From contig CALGUG010000059.1 in NCBI GenBank assembly GCA_937902315.1, positions 434,001 through 498,000 on the forward strand: 64,000 nt of DNA. The letters are read 5' to 3'. Positions 10,316 to 19,800 of this stretch are shown piece by piece (positions within the stretch are counted from its first letter, which is position 1; each line of letters opens with the position of its first letter). The notes under the pieces were generated by a model. It did no database searches. It saw only the letters and a program-made list of their open reading frames with translations, and was not told the origin of the DNA. The stretch comes from an uncultured Chloroflexales bacterium. Its GTDB lineage: Bacteria; Chloroflexota; Chloroflexia; Chloroflexales; Chloroflexaceae. A program made the translations under genes and the position numbers.

Positions 10316-13312
10316 ATGCATACTTATCTTGTTGTCGTACAGGCGGAGCACGATTCGACCAAACAAACGCTCTATCTCATTGCAGGCTCTCAGCTGGAAG
10401 CTGCTGAGGTAGAACGGCTCAGCGCTGAGCTTTTGCATGATCCTGTTGTTCAAAATGTCCACTGGCAAACGCTAGGATCATTAGGCTCTGATCCATTTAT
10501 CCCTTCCACGACTGGTAGCGTGTTGGAGGTTGCGTATCGGCCCGGTGTCACCGACAACGAGGCCGAAAGCGTCTTAGAAGGCGCGCGTCGTTTGGGGATT
10601 AAGACGTTGGAAGAAGCGCATATGTTGCGGCGTTATCTGCTGCCTGTCACTCCAGATAGCCCGGCAGCAGCTCAGGCGGCCCGTGACTTCGCTAACGATC
10701 TTATCCAAACGACTTTTCTCTACGCCCCCGACGATCAGGCTCAACGCTTGGCTTTCTATAACAGCTTACTAGTCGATATCGCCAGCAGCGAGCCGACCAT
10801 TACCACGGTCGCCCTGCGTGGCGCCAGCGATGAAGAGCTGATGCAGATCAGCAAGCAGGGCGTGTTGGCGCTCGATCTACACGAGATGCGCGTGGTGCGC
10901 GACTACTTCACGGCCTTGGGCCGCGACCCCAACGACGGCGAACTTGAGACGATCGCCCAAACCTGGAGCGAGCACTGCAGCCACAAGACCTTCAAGGCCA
11001 AGGTCAACTATCGTGTCGAGGCAGCCCTTGACGATGCCGACTTCGCTCAACCGGCTGCGCAATACGCCGCCTATCATCGTTTGCAGGAAGCGTGCCAGAT
11101 CGATAGCTTGATTCGCAGCTTCTTGATGGTTGCCACCCAAACTGTTTTACAGCAGCGAGCCAACTTGCCTGTTCCAGAAGGAGGAACGCCGCTTGACGTT
11201 CTTTCGGCTTTTGTCGATAATGCAGGCATTTTAGCCTTCGGTCCCGACCACGAAATCTCGTTCAAGGTCGAAACCCACAACCACCCCTCGGCGCTCGAGC
11301 CCTTTGGCGGCGCGAACACGGGCGTGGGAGGCGTGGTGCGCGATGTGTTGGGTGTGAGTGGCAAACCGATCGCCAATACCGACATCCTCTGCTTCGGTAT
11401 GCCCAATCTGCCCGACGAAGCGCTGCCTCCCGGCGTGCTGCCGCCCCAACGCATCGCGACCGGTGTTGTGGCTGGTGTGCGCGACTACGGCAACAAGCTT
11501 GGTATCCCGACTGTCAACGGCGCTGTGCTCTACGAACCGGGCTACACCGCCAACCCGCTGGTCTTCTGTGGCACGCTCGGCTTGGCGCCGCGCGGCAGCA
11601 ACCCGCACGCGATCAAGCCCGGCGATGTTGTGGTTGTGCTGGGCGGACGCACAGGCCGCGACGGCATTCACGGCGCGACCTTTAGCAGTGAAGAGCTGAC
11701 CCATACTACGGCTGCGACGGTTGGCAGCGCGGTGCAGATCGGCGACCCGATTACCGAGAAGAAGGTGCTGGATGTGCTCTTGCAGGCGCGCGATCTGGGC
11801 CTCTACAGCGGAATCACCGACTGTGGCGCGGGCGGACTCTCTTCGGCGGTGGGCGAGCTTGGTGCCGAGACGGGTGTGGCGGTCGATCTGACGACGGTGC
11901 CCTTGAAGTACGTCGGTCTGCAGCCCTGGGAGATCTGGCTGTCGGAAGCCCAAGAGCGCATGGTCTTAGCGGTTCCGCAAGATAAGCTCGAGCAGTTCTT
12001 GGCGCTGTGTGCCAGCGAAGATGTCGAAGCGACGGCCATCGGTAACTTCACCGACGATCGCCGCCTGCGCGTCAGCTATGGCGATCAGGTTCTGGTCGAC
12101 TTGGGTATGGAGTTTCTGCACGACGGACGCCCGCAGCGCGTGCTCGACGCCGTTTGGAACGCGCCTAAGCAGATCGAGAAGGCCCACGGCGACGATATCT
12201 TTGCTCCGGCCAAACAGGCTACGGCAAACGTCGAACCTTCCTCCTTCCGCCAGATTCTGCTCGACCTGCTGGCCCACCCCAATATCGCCACCAAAGAGCC
12301 GATTGTGCGCACTTACGATCACGAGGTCGGCGGCGGCACGGTGGTCAAGCCTTTGGTCGGCGTGCGCAGCGATGGCCCGGGCGATGCGGCGGTGTTGCAG
12401 CCCGTGTTCAGCTCGAAAGAGGGCGTGGTGCTCGGCTGTGGTATCAATGCACGCTACGGCCAGTTCGACCCCTATTGGATGGCCTTGGCAAACGTCGATG
12501 AGGCGCTACGCAACATTGTGGCGGTGGGCGGCGACCCCAACCGCACCGCGATCTTAGACAACTTCTGCTGGGGCGACCCGCGCGAACCCGATCGTATGGC
12601 TGGCCTAGTGCGTGCTGCTGCTGGCTGTTACGATGCGGCGGTCGCCTTTGGAACGCCCTTCATCAGCGGTAAAGACTCGCTCAATAACGAGTGGCGTCTG
12701 CCCAACGGCGAGCGCCAGCCCATTCCGCCGACTCTGCTGATCTCGGCCTTGGCGCTGACCAGCGATGTCACCAAGTCGATCACAATGGATCTGAAGGCCG
12801 CTGGCAATCTGCTCTATCTGGTCGGCGAGACCCGCAACGAGCTGGCTGGTGCCCATGTGTGGGACGTAGTGCGCGACCCTGCGCCCGCAGATTGCGCGCT
12901 CCCGCGTGTGAAGCTCAACCTCGCCAAGCAGATCTTTAGCGCTCTGCATGCAGCTATCAACGCGCGCTTGGTGCGCTCGTGCCACGACTTGAGCGAGGGT
13001 GGCTTGGCGGTCGCCGCCGCTGAGATGGCCTTTGCGGGCGAGGTCGGCGCAAGCATCGATCTTGCTGCGATCGAACTAAGTGGCGATCAGAGCGGCTTTG
13101 TGCGCCTCTTCTCCGAATCGACCAGCCGCTTCTTGGTAGAGGTGCAGCCCGATCAGGCTGAGGCGTTCGAGGCTGCCTTGCAGGGCCTGCCCTATGCTAA
13201 GATCGGCCAAACGATCGAGCAGACGCGCTTCGAAGTGCGCAACAGTGAGACGCTGCTGATTGAGGCCGAGCTGACTGAACTGAAGGCTGCTTGGCAGAAA
13301 AAGATCGCTTAG
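10316..13312 (+). CDS. purL: Phosphoribosylformylglycinamidine synthase, PurS-PurL fusion without glutaminase
   Basis: 998 residues. The first 110 residues contain PurS-like beta-alpha-beta elements (TLYLIAGSQLEAAEVERLS and EVAYRPGVTDNEAESVLEGA). The PurL synthetase core follows: WSEHCSHK starting at Trp217, FKVETHNHPSALEPFGGANT in the first ATP-grasp-like half, and a second half beginning at TYDHEVGGGTVVKP. The enzyme makes FGAM from FGAR, ATP and ammonia in step 4 of purine synthesis. No class-I glutaminase (PurQ) domain is present at the C-terminus, so a separate PurQ must supply ammonia; it is not in the window. Size is intermediate between small PurL (about 730) and the large form (about 1300). 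Confidence 0.95.
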   Translation: MHTYLVVVQAEHDSTKQTLYLIAGSQLEAAEVERLSAELLHDPVVQNVHWQTLGSLGSDPFIPSTTGSVLEVAYRPGVTDNEAESVLEGARRLGIKTLEEAHMLRRYLLPVTPDSPAAAQAARDFANDLIQTTFLYAPDDQAQRLAFYNSLLVDIASSEPTITTVALRGASDEELMQISKQGVLALDLHEMRVVRDYFTALGRDPNDGELETIAQTWSEHCSHKTFKAKVNYRVEAALDDADFAQPAAQYAAYHRLQEACQIDSLIRSFLMVATQTVLQQRANLPVPEGGTPLDVLSAFVDNAGILAFGPDHEISFKVETHNHPSALEPFGGANTGVGGVVRDVLGVSGKPIANTDILCFGMPNLPDEALPPGVLPPQRIATGVVAGVRDYGNKLGIPTVNGAVLYEPGYTANPLVFCGTLGLAPRGSNPHAIKPGDVVVVLGGRTGRDGIHGATFSSEELTHTTAATVGSAVQIGDPITEKKVLDVLLQARDLGLYSGITDCGAGGLSSAVGELGAETGVAVDLTTVPLKYVGLQPWEIWLSEAQERMVLAVPQDKLEQFLALCASEDVEATAIGNFTDDRRLRVSYGDQVLVDLGMEFLHDGRPQRVLDAVWNAPKQIEKAHGDDIFAPAKQATANVEPSSFRQILLDLLAHPNIATKEPIVRTYDHEVGGGTVVKPLVGVRSDGPGDAAVLQPVFSSKEGVVLGCGINARYGQFDPYWMALANVDEALRNIVAVGGDPNRTAILDNFCWGDPREPDRMAGLVRAAAGCYDAAVAFGTPFISGKDSLNNEWRLPNGERQPIPPTLLISALALTSDVTKSITMDLKAAGNLLYLVGETRNELAGAHVWDVVRDPAPADCALPRVKLNLAKQIFSALHAAINARLVRSCHDLSEGGLAVAAAEMAFAGEVGASIDLAAIELSGDQSGFVRLFSESTSRFLVEVQPDQAEAFEAALQGLPYAKIGQTIEQTRFEVRNSETLLIEAELTELKAAWQKKIA

Positions 13313-13331
13313 GCGCAAATCGTAACTTATA

Positions 13332-13495
13332 ATACCAAATCCGTTTAAAGACTTGTGCTCTTGTAACCCAGAAAAACAACAACGGGGAAAGAGTTGTGTG
13401 AAATTTTGCGCGCCAGCGCGAATTTTCACACAACAAAAAGAGGCACGTTCCACTCTGCCGAAGACCAAATAGAAAGTAAACAAGCGGATTGGTAT
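13332..13495. repeat. MITE-like element B (best preserved)
   Basis: Bounded by ATACCAAATCCG (13332-13343) and CGGATTGGTAT (13485-13495), imperfect inverted ends. Inside are a long hairpin (13393-13434, GTTGTGTGAAA ... TTTTCACACAAC) and the shared blocks GGGGAAAGAG and CTCTGCCGAAGACCAAA. It begins 20 nt after the purL stop and has no coding capacity. Confidence 0.8.
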
Positions 13496-13522
13496 AAGGA
13501 CCTAACGAGTCTTTTGTGCTTG

Positions 13523-13577
13523 CCCAACGGGTGCTCTGTTTCGTTCAAACTAAAGAGAGCGAGCTACACCCGTTGGG
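13523..13577 (+). promoter_or_regulatory. Long-loop inverted repeat upstream of the DUF1444 gene
   Basis: CCCAACGGGTG (13523-13533) pairs exactly with CACCCGTTGGG (13567-13577) across a 33-nt loop, and TTCTTCTTATT follows. It lies 38 nt before the start codon. It could be a terminator for readthrough from purL or a leader structure; the sequence does not decide. Confidence 0.45.
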
Positions 13578-13614
13578 TTCTTCTTATTCGCTAAGCAAAA
13601 TATACGGTGAACCC

Positions 13615-14433
13615 ATGACATTAGCATCTAACGATAATCTCTTGACACAAGAAGAGTTTATGCAGGCGATTTCAGATCGTCTCCAAGAAGAACCCGATCT
13701 TCAAATTGTAAACAGTACAGAGCAGAATATTGAAGTTCGTATTCGCGGTGTGCGTATTGACGTTCCCGTTGAGACCTATTTCCAAGCCTATCTCAAAGAT
13801 CCAGACGCGATCGATAATGTGCTCGATAAAGTCGTTGACGATGCTTATGCCCTTGTGCCAGATCGCTCGCCCGCAAGCTACGAAGAGCTGAAAGACCGCA
13901 TCTTCCCGATGCTGAAGCCGATCAAGATTTTGGCCGATATTCGCGAGCGTAATCTGCCCATGCTGGCCTACCAGTTACTTTTAAACGACTTGATCGTTAC
14001 CTATGTTATTCGTGAACCCAAGAGCGTAGTGTATATTAATGAGAAACATCTTGAGCTTTGGGAGGTCAACGAATATACTTTGCATAGTCAGGCGCTCGAA
14101 AATCTCCGCCGTCTCACCAATAGCACAGGCAAATACAAAACCGTTGGCACTGGTGCGCAACGTCTGTTTGTGTGGGAAACCCAAGATGGTTACGATGCTA
14201 CACGTTTGCTCCTGACCGATGTTTTGGTGGCTTGGCAGCAGCAGTTGCCGGGGAGGATCGTGATCGGTGTGCCAAATCGCGATTTCTTGATCGCTTTTAG
14301 CGATAGTGATCGCAACGTGCTTGAAGGCGTTGCGCGACAGATTCAAGTCGATGCGCACCAACAAGAACATGGTTTGACCGATCGGCTGTTCACGATACGC
14401 AATGCGACACTTCGCGAGTATGAATGGGATTAA
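13615..14433 (+). CDS. ytpQ: DUF1444 (YtpQ) family protein
   Basis: 272 residues from ATG 13615. A longer frame opening at 13516 would overlap the inverted repeat and adds residues unlike the family, so the shorter start is chosen; its ribosome binding site is weak (GGTGA at 13606). Family features are visible: FPMLKPI after an N-terminal alpha/beta domain, the ENLRRLTN segment and the block ETQDGYDATRLLLTDVL, which matches YtpQ-type proteins (RANDGYDASRIL in Bacillus). Soluble, cytoplasmic, function unknown. The next gene starts 3 nt after its stop, so the two are probably co-translated. Confidence 0.8.
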   Translation: MTLASNDNLLTQEEFMQAISDRLQEEPDLQIVNSTEQNIEVRIRGVRIDVPVETYFQAYLKDPDAIDNVLDKVVDDAYALVPDRSPASYEELKDRIFPMLKPIKILADIRERNLPMLAYQLLLNDLIVTYVIREPKSVVYINEKHLELWEVNEYTLHSQALENLRRLTNSTGKYKTVGTGAQRLFVWETQDGYDATRLLLTDVLVAWQQQLPGRIVIGVPNRDFLIAFSDSDRNVLEGVARQIQVDAHQQEHGLTDRLFTIRNATLREYEWD

Positions 14434-14436
14434 TCT

Positions 14437-15144
14437 ATGGAGGGTGTGGTTTTTCTACTGACGCTGGTTGTCTATGTTGTGGCTGCGTTTTTATGGTGGC
14501 AGGAGGAGACACCGCACTACTTATTCGCCCTTGTAGGAGGGCACTTTGCGGCCTTTCTTTCGCCGCTCTGGATCTACCTCTACGACTTTGCTTATACTCC
14601 TGATCTGCGAACCTTGCGCATTCTATTCGGTCAACCGTTTTATCAGGGTGTCTTTTTTGGATCAAGCTGGTTCTATACGCTGCCGGCCTTGTTGGTGCTC
14701 TTTCTCTTTCAACAACGCTGGTGGTTTCCGGGGTATCTCAGCGCTTGGATCACCTACATTGTGTTTTTGATCTATCATCTGATCGTGCAATCGGTCGGCA
14801 CATCGATCGGCGTTTGGAAGTATATGTGGAGCGCTCAATCCATAGGCCTGTCGCCCACCCTGATCGCGGCGATTATGGCGGCGCTGGTCTCTTTGGGTTT
14901 GTGTTACACCTATATCATCACCAACCGCTATTCCTGGCAGAGCATGCTGGCGATCTTTTTGCTGATGCCGCTCTTTTTAAGCGTGCTGGTGCATGGCCTT
15001 TTGGGCGCCTCGCTGTGGGTGCCGATCATCTTTGAAGCCCCGGTTTGGGCCTATACAATCGGTATGTACGCCACGTTACTGCTTTTGTTATGGGCGGTGC
15101 ATATTTTGGCTGCCAGCATGGCGCGCGTCGATCTGCGGCGCTAA
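14437..15144 (+). CDS. Polytopic membrane protein, unknown function
   Basis: 235 residues with about seven hydrophobic helices (for example VVFLLTLVVYVVAAFLWW at the N-terminus and MLAIFLLMPLFLSVLVHGLL late). No transporter or enzyme motif is recognised. Aromatic residues are frequent and charged residues rare. It starts 3 nt after the DUF1444 stop, so the two genes form an operon. A clear hairpin terminator follows at 15266. Confidence 0.75.
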   Translation: MEGVVFLLTLVVYVVAAFLWWQEETPHYLFALVGGHFAAFLSPLWIYLYDFAYTPDLRTLRILFGQPFYQGVFFGSSWFYTLPALLVLFLFQQRWWFPGYLSAWITYIVFLIYHLIVQSVGTSIGVWKYMWSAQSIGLSPTLIAAIMAALVSLGLCYTYIITNRYSWQSMLAIFLLMPLFLSVLVHGLLGASLWVPIIFEAPVWAYTIGMYATLLLLLWAVHILAASMARVDLRR

Positions 15145-15265
15145 GCCCGATCGCCGATGCGCAGACTCGCTGATCCTTTCGGATCGAGATCGTTAAATCT
15201 AGACTGCCTCAGCCATTCAAGCCTACCAGACACATTGCTAGGCAACAAGACGTTAGGGAAAAGCT

Positions 15266-15299
15266 AAGGGGATTGCGCACACTGATGCGGAATCCCCTT
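15266..15299 (+). terminator. Terminator of the membrane-protein operon
   Basis: Stem AAGGGGATT (15266-15274) with AATCCCCTT (15291-15299), extended inside by CGCA/TGCG, about 120 nt after the stop at 15144. Confidence 0.7.
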
Positions 15300-15397
15300 T
15301 ATGCATGTAGCCTTCCTTGGTGCTCTATCAACCTCCATTCGATTGTCTCCTTTTGCCTTTTGGCGGTGTGGTCCCTTCCTCAAAAAAGGCTTGTAGC

Positions 15398-15414
15398 GCG
15401 TCCGCCTTCGGCTA
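15398..15414. repeat. GCGTCCGCC core repeat, copy 3
   Basis: GCGTCCGCCTTCGGCTA, exact match to copy 1. Confidence 0.85.
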
Positions 15415-15444
15415 CCAGAGGGGCTAGCCTGCCCTCATCCCCGA

Positions 15445-15471
15445 CCCTTCTCCCGCATTGCGGGAGAAGGG
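15445..15471. repeat. C-rich palindrome, copy 2
   Basis: CCCTTCTCCCGC-ATT-GCGGGAGAAGGG, perfect 12-bp stem, preceded by CTGCCCTCATCCCCGA as in copy 1. Confidence 0.8.
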
Positions 15472-15571
15472 AGCATAACGGCGCTTAACCAAAGAAGCCG
15501 TACCCTGAGCGTGTCGAAGGATACAGCTTGAATGCCTCGGCGGCAGTGAGGTGCAGCGTTGGAAGCGGCGT

Positions 15572-15602
15572 ATTTCGCTGCTTGCACTGCAAGCAGCGAA
15601 AT
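15572..15602. repeat. Perfect 31-nt palindrome
   Basis: Two 15-nt arms (ATTTCGCTGCTTGCA and its exact complement) around a single C at 15587. Not near a gene end, so unlikely to be a simple terminator. Confidence 0.85.
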
Positions 15603-15634
15603 GACTCGTGCTTTGTAGTGGGCGATAACTCTTA

Positions 15635-15651
15635 TAGCCGTAGGCGGACGC
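15635..15651. repeat. GCGTCCGCC core repeat, copy 4 (inverted)
   Basis: TAGCCGTAGGCGGACGC, followed by GCTAGGGATCGAATGG. Confidence 0.85.
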
Positions 15652-15754
15652 GCTAGGGATCGAATGGGAGCTAGCCCCGCTTGCCGCCAGATTGAGAGAC
15701 TGGGCTTGTGTAATGGCTGTAGAGAAGATGTAGCGCGCTGTTGAAGGACAACAA

Positions 15755-15784
15755 AAAGACAGCTTGTTGCGGCAAGCTGTCTTT
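15755..15784 (-). terminator. Terminator of the small membrane-protein gene
   Basis: Perfect 12-bp stem (15755-15766 with 15773-15784, AAAGACAGCTTG). On the minus strand it runs into GTCTTTTTGTTG. Confidence 0.85.
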
Positions 15785-15831
15785 CGATTGAAATGAAAGC
15801 AGTTCAGGTAGAGCCGAGCGCCTAGAAGGGT

Positions 15832-16326
15832 CTATCGATTGCGGCGCTTGTGATCGCGACGGGCCTGACGGCGTGGGCTTGTGCCACGGGGGGTACTAGC
15901 GACTTCGGGAGTGTTAGTAGCCCCGGCCTTGACTTGTGTTCGCTGCTGGGCAGCAGCGATAGCACGAGATTTTTTGTTGCTTTGGGCGATCAGCTGAGGA
16001 TAGCTTGTGCGCGAGAAATAGAAAGCATAGGCGCCGAGACCTAATTCAACCAGCAGCAAGAGATAGAACCAGAAGCGCAGGTTGAAGATCGGCACATTTG
16101 CGAGGCGCAGAAGCCCTAAGACTACACCGACTCCACCGATGACCGCCAACCCAATACCAAGTTGCTTCCAAATACGTTTGCGAACTTGGTTGGTATCTGC
16201 GCGCAAATAAATAATGTACAAGCCTGCCAATAATGCAACAATTTGCAGCGCAAAGAAGATCCAAGCGAATACCCCAAATTGCGCGCTTTCGGCCGCTAAA
16301 TAATTGGGGTCGAATGGGTTGGTCAT
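15832..16326 (-). CDS. Three-helix membrane protein with basic C-terminal tail, unknown
   Basis: 164 residues from ATG 16326; GGAGG lies about 10 nt upstream. A longer frame to 16488 exists but lacks such a site. Three membrane helices are seen (VFAWIFFALQIVALLAGLYI, then LGIGLAVIGGVGVVLGLLRL, then FWFYLLLLVELGLGAYAFYF). The tail of about 50 residues is very basic (KKSRAIAAAQQRTQV ... RRQARRDHKRRNR) and should face the cytoplasm, where it might bind nucleic acid, ribosomes or acidic lipids. No family recognised. Confidence 0.8.
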   Translation of the reverse strand: MTNPFDPNYLAAESAQFGVFAWIFFALQIVALLAGLYIIYLRADTNQVRKRIWKQLGIGLAVIGGVGVVLGLLRLANVPIFNLRFWFYLLLLVELGLGAYAFYFSRTSYPQLIAQSNKKSRAIAAAQQRTQVKAGATNTPEVASTPRGTSPRRQARRDHKRRNR

Positions 16327-16812
16327 GGGAAACAGCCTCCTCAAAGACATCATCGGTGCGAACAATACATGCTCAATACGCGCAACACTAGCATTGTGCG
16401 GAGGGCGCAAATCTGAAACAAGCGCCGAATTCAGCAGCCAAGATATGGCAGCGTGTGGTGCGAGACGGCCCCGATTATACCAGTGCATAATGGCTGCGTC
16501 AACTCAGAAACGGCGCTTTCTATCCCTCTATGTGCAGATTCTCATAGCGAAACGCTTTTTGCTTTCTAAAAATAGCTTGAAATTTCGCTGCTTACGGGTA
16601 GAATGATCGTGTAGCATCGAAATCTGCAGACAAGCTGTTTTATTCTAGAAACGCGATGGCTTTGGGGAGCGCTTGAGGCCCTAATCTGAAGCCTAGGTCC
16701 GAGACCTCTGCTTGCTTGAGCGATGCGCTCGCTTGCGAGAGCAGTCTCTCGATCGTTGGCGATCCTTTCACCTGTGCGCTTTGCTGTGATCAATTAGCCC
16801 AAACGGATACAC
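16327..16812. other. Divergent intergenic region, no recognised element
   Basis: 486 nt between the small membrane-protein gene and the Clp-like gene. It must hold both promoters, but I can name no convincing -35/-10 pair, and no short frame has a good ribosome binding site. Confidence 0.5.
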
Positions 16813-19800
16813 ATGCGATTTCTTGTCTATCTTCAAGAATATGCTGATGGCGGTGTCTTGGCTCAAGCGGTGCTTATTCCGCAGCTATCGGTCTACGCAG
16901 AGAGTCGTGATCAAGCGCTTACAGCTCTGCACAAAAAGCTGACCGAACACCTCGAGCTGATCGACCGCCGTGTCTGGCCTCGCTTAGCTTTCAACCCCAA
17001 CTTCGAATTCCGTCGTTTGGCTATCGATCTCTTTCCTAAGGGCAAAATGCCCCAAGATCCTATTCCGGTGCATGTGGCGATCGTGGTCTTCAGCGAAGAG
17101 CACGAGCGTGGTACGCGCTACATTGTGATCGCCCCGCAAGTTCCCGAGTTGTATCTGGTTGTCAACGATGATGCTCTGCTTGAAGAGCAGACGCGCTCGG
17201 CCTTGGTCTATGCGACTCGCAAGTGGAAGGCCCGCCAGATCGTCGAGTTAGATCGGCCCGGCCTTGAGTCGCTGCAAGAGATCGAAGTCGAGCCCAACCC
17301 GCAACGTGTTGGGGAAGAAGAAGAGTTGGCCAATCTCGATAGCCAAGAGAATGTTTTGGGCCTGTGCGGCCTCAATTTGAGCGAGCAGGCTCAGCAGGGC
17401 CGCTTGGCTCGGGCCGAACGGCGCGAGCAGTTGGTCGAACGCATGCTGGTGGCGCTGGCCGGACCGGGCAAAAACAGCGTGATGCTGGTGGGGCGGCCCG
17501 ATGTGGGCAAAACCGCCCTACTGCACGAGGTAGTCGAGCGCATGCGTACGGGCAAGGCTCCAGCCAGCTTGAAAGATCGCGAAGTCTGGTTTGTTACCGC
17601 CAATAACTTGATCGCTGGTATGAAGTATACCGGCGAATGGCAAGGTCGCACCCAACGCCTGATCGCCCAAGCCCGCAAAGGCCGCCAGATTTTGTATATG
17701 GGCGACCCCAACGAGATCCTCGATGCGGGACGCTGGAGCGGCAGCGATAACAACATGGGCCGTTTTCTGCGGCCCTACATCGAGAGCGGCGATCTCACGA
17801 TTATCTGCGAGTGCTCGCCGGAAGCCTATGCCGCCGCGCTGAAGAGCGAGCCAAGCTTTGTGCACGCTTTTCAGCGTATCGATGTGCCCGAGGCCGACGA
17901 AGCCGATACTCTCGCGATTTTGGCGAGCGTAGCCCGTCGTCAAGAGAGCCTGCGCAACTTGCATATCGATGCCGGAGCGCTTGCGGCTCTGCTCGATCTC
18001 TCGCGTCGTTTTATGCCCTATCGTGCCTTCCCCGGCAAAGCGGTCAGCCTGCTCGATGCCATGCTGCGCGACGCGCTGCCCAACCAAGAGAAGAGCGCGA
18101 CCACCCTCAAGCTGGGCCGCTCCGAGGCGATCAGCAGCTTCGCACGCCTGACCGGCCTGCCCGAAGCGATTATCTCCGATCAGGTGCCGCTCTCGCTGGC
18201 CGATGTGCGCAGCTATTTTGAGGAGCGCCTGCTGGGTCAGAGCGATGGCGTCGACGCTATGGTCGATCTGGTGACGGTGATCAAAGCGGGCCTGCACGAC
18301 CCCAACAAACCGCTGGGCAGCTTCTTTTTCGTCGGTCCGACCGGGGTTGGTAAAACCGAACTAGCCAAGGTTTTGGCCGAGTTCCTCTTTGGCAGCCGCG
18401 ACCGTTTGATCCGTCTCGATATGGGCGAATACGCCACACCCGACGCTGTGACGCGCCTGATCGGCAATGCTTGGCGCGACGAGAAGAACGAGGGCGAGCT
18501 GACCCGCCGTGTGCGCGAACAGCCCTTTAGCGTGGTGCTCTTCGACGAGCTAGAGAAGGCTCATCACGATGTGTTCGACGTCTTGTTGGGCGTCTTGGGC
18601 GAAGGGCGGCTCACCAATGCGGGCGGGCGCAGCACCGACTTCCGCAATACGATCATCATTATGACTTCGAATCTGGGTGCGAGCCGCCGCGAGATGCAGT
18701 CGATCGGTTTTAATTCGCAAGATACCAATGGCGATGGCGATTCCAACGCTCGTCTGCGCGCCCACTTCATCAAAGAGGCCGAGCGCTTCTTCCGTCCCGA
18801 GTTCTTCAACCGCATCGACCGCATCGTGGTCTTCCGCCCGCTCGGCTACAATGCCATGCGTTTGATCACGCGGCGCGAATTGGGTAAGCTGCTGATGCGC
18901 GAAGGCATTGTGCGCCGCAATCTGCTGGTCGAGATCGACGACGCCGTGATCGAAACTCTGCTGAACTCGGGCTTCCACCCGTTGTATGGCGCTCGCCCCT
19001 TGCAGCGCGAGATCGAGCGTATGGTGATTCTGCCGCTCGCCCGCCTGTTGGTCAGCCAAGAGGCAGGCAATCGTCTGCTGCGTTTCAGCGTTCAGAAGTC
19101 GCAGATCAACCTGAGTTTTGTCGAGCTAGATACGCCCGACGATCTGGTCGAGATGGTGTCTGATAAGCCGATGCCCGATCGAGTGCTAGAGACCGATCTT
19201 AGTTCGCTTTTGCGCGCTAGCCAAGAGCTGCTCGATCAGTGTTTTGCCGAAGCCGCTTCGCCGACGGTGCAGCGCTTGCGGCGTTTGGTATCGCAGCTTC
19301 TGCAGCGCACCCACGAGCCGAGCTTTTGGGATACGCCCAGCGAGGCGCGCAATGTCTTGGGGCGGATCTACCACTTGGAGCGGGTGCTCAAGCGCTTGGA
19401 GATCTTGACAGAACGGGCCGAAGGCTTGGTCTTCAAGGGCAAAACCATTCGTACCCATCGCGATCGCCGCAGCGTGCCAGGCTTCGCCTCCGATCTCGAG
19501 CAGGTGCGGGCCGAGTTCGATTATCTTCAGGTCGAGATCTTGAGCGCTGATGCCGGACCAGGCCACGACCAGGCCCTTCTGCGAATCTCGCCGTTGGGCC
19601 GCGATTCGCAGGAGTGGACTGAGCAACTGATGGCGATGTACATCGCTTGGGCTAAGCGTAAAGGCTACGAATACACCCCGCTCGATCTGCATGAGTTGAG
19701 CGCTAGTCAGCACGGCAATCGGCGACGAGCTTCTCAAGATCAGCATCAGCCGAGTCTCTTGCTGGTGCAGGGCAACAATGTCTATGAATTTTTGCGCAGC

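Larger units (their letters stand above)
15145..15831. other. Repeat-dense intergenic region
   Basis: 687 nt between convergent genes. It carries two terminators (one per direction), two GCGTCCGCC core repeats in opposite orientation, one C-rich palindrome, a perfect 31-nt palindrome and a CCCTGAGCGTGTCGAAGG motif (about 15500-15517) of a kind seen widely between bacterial genes. No credible coding frame. Confidence 0.75.
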
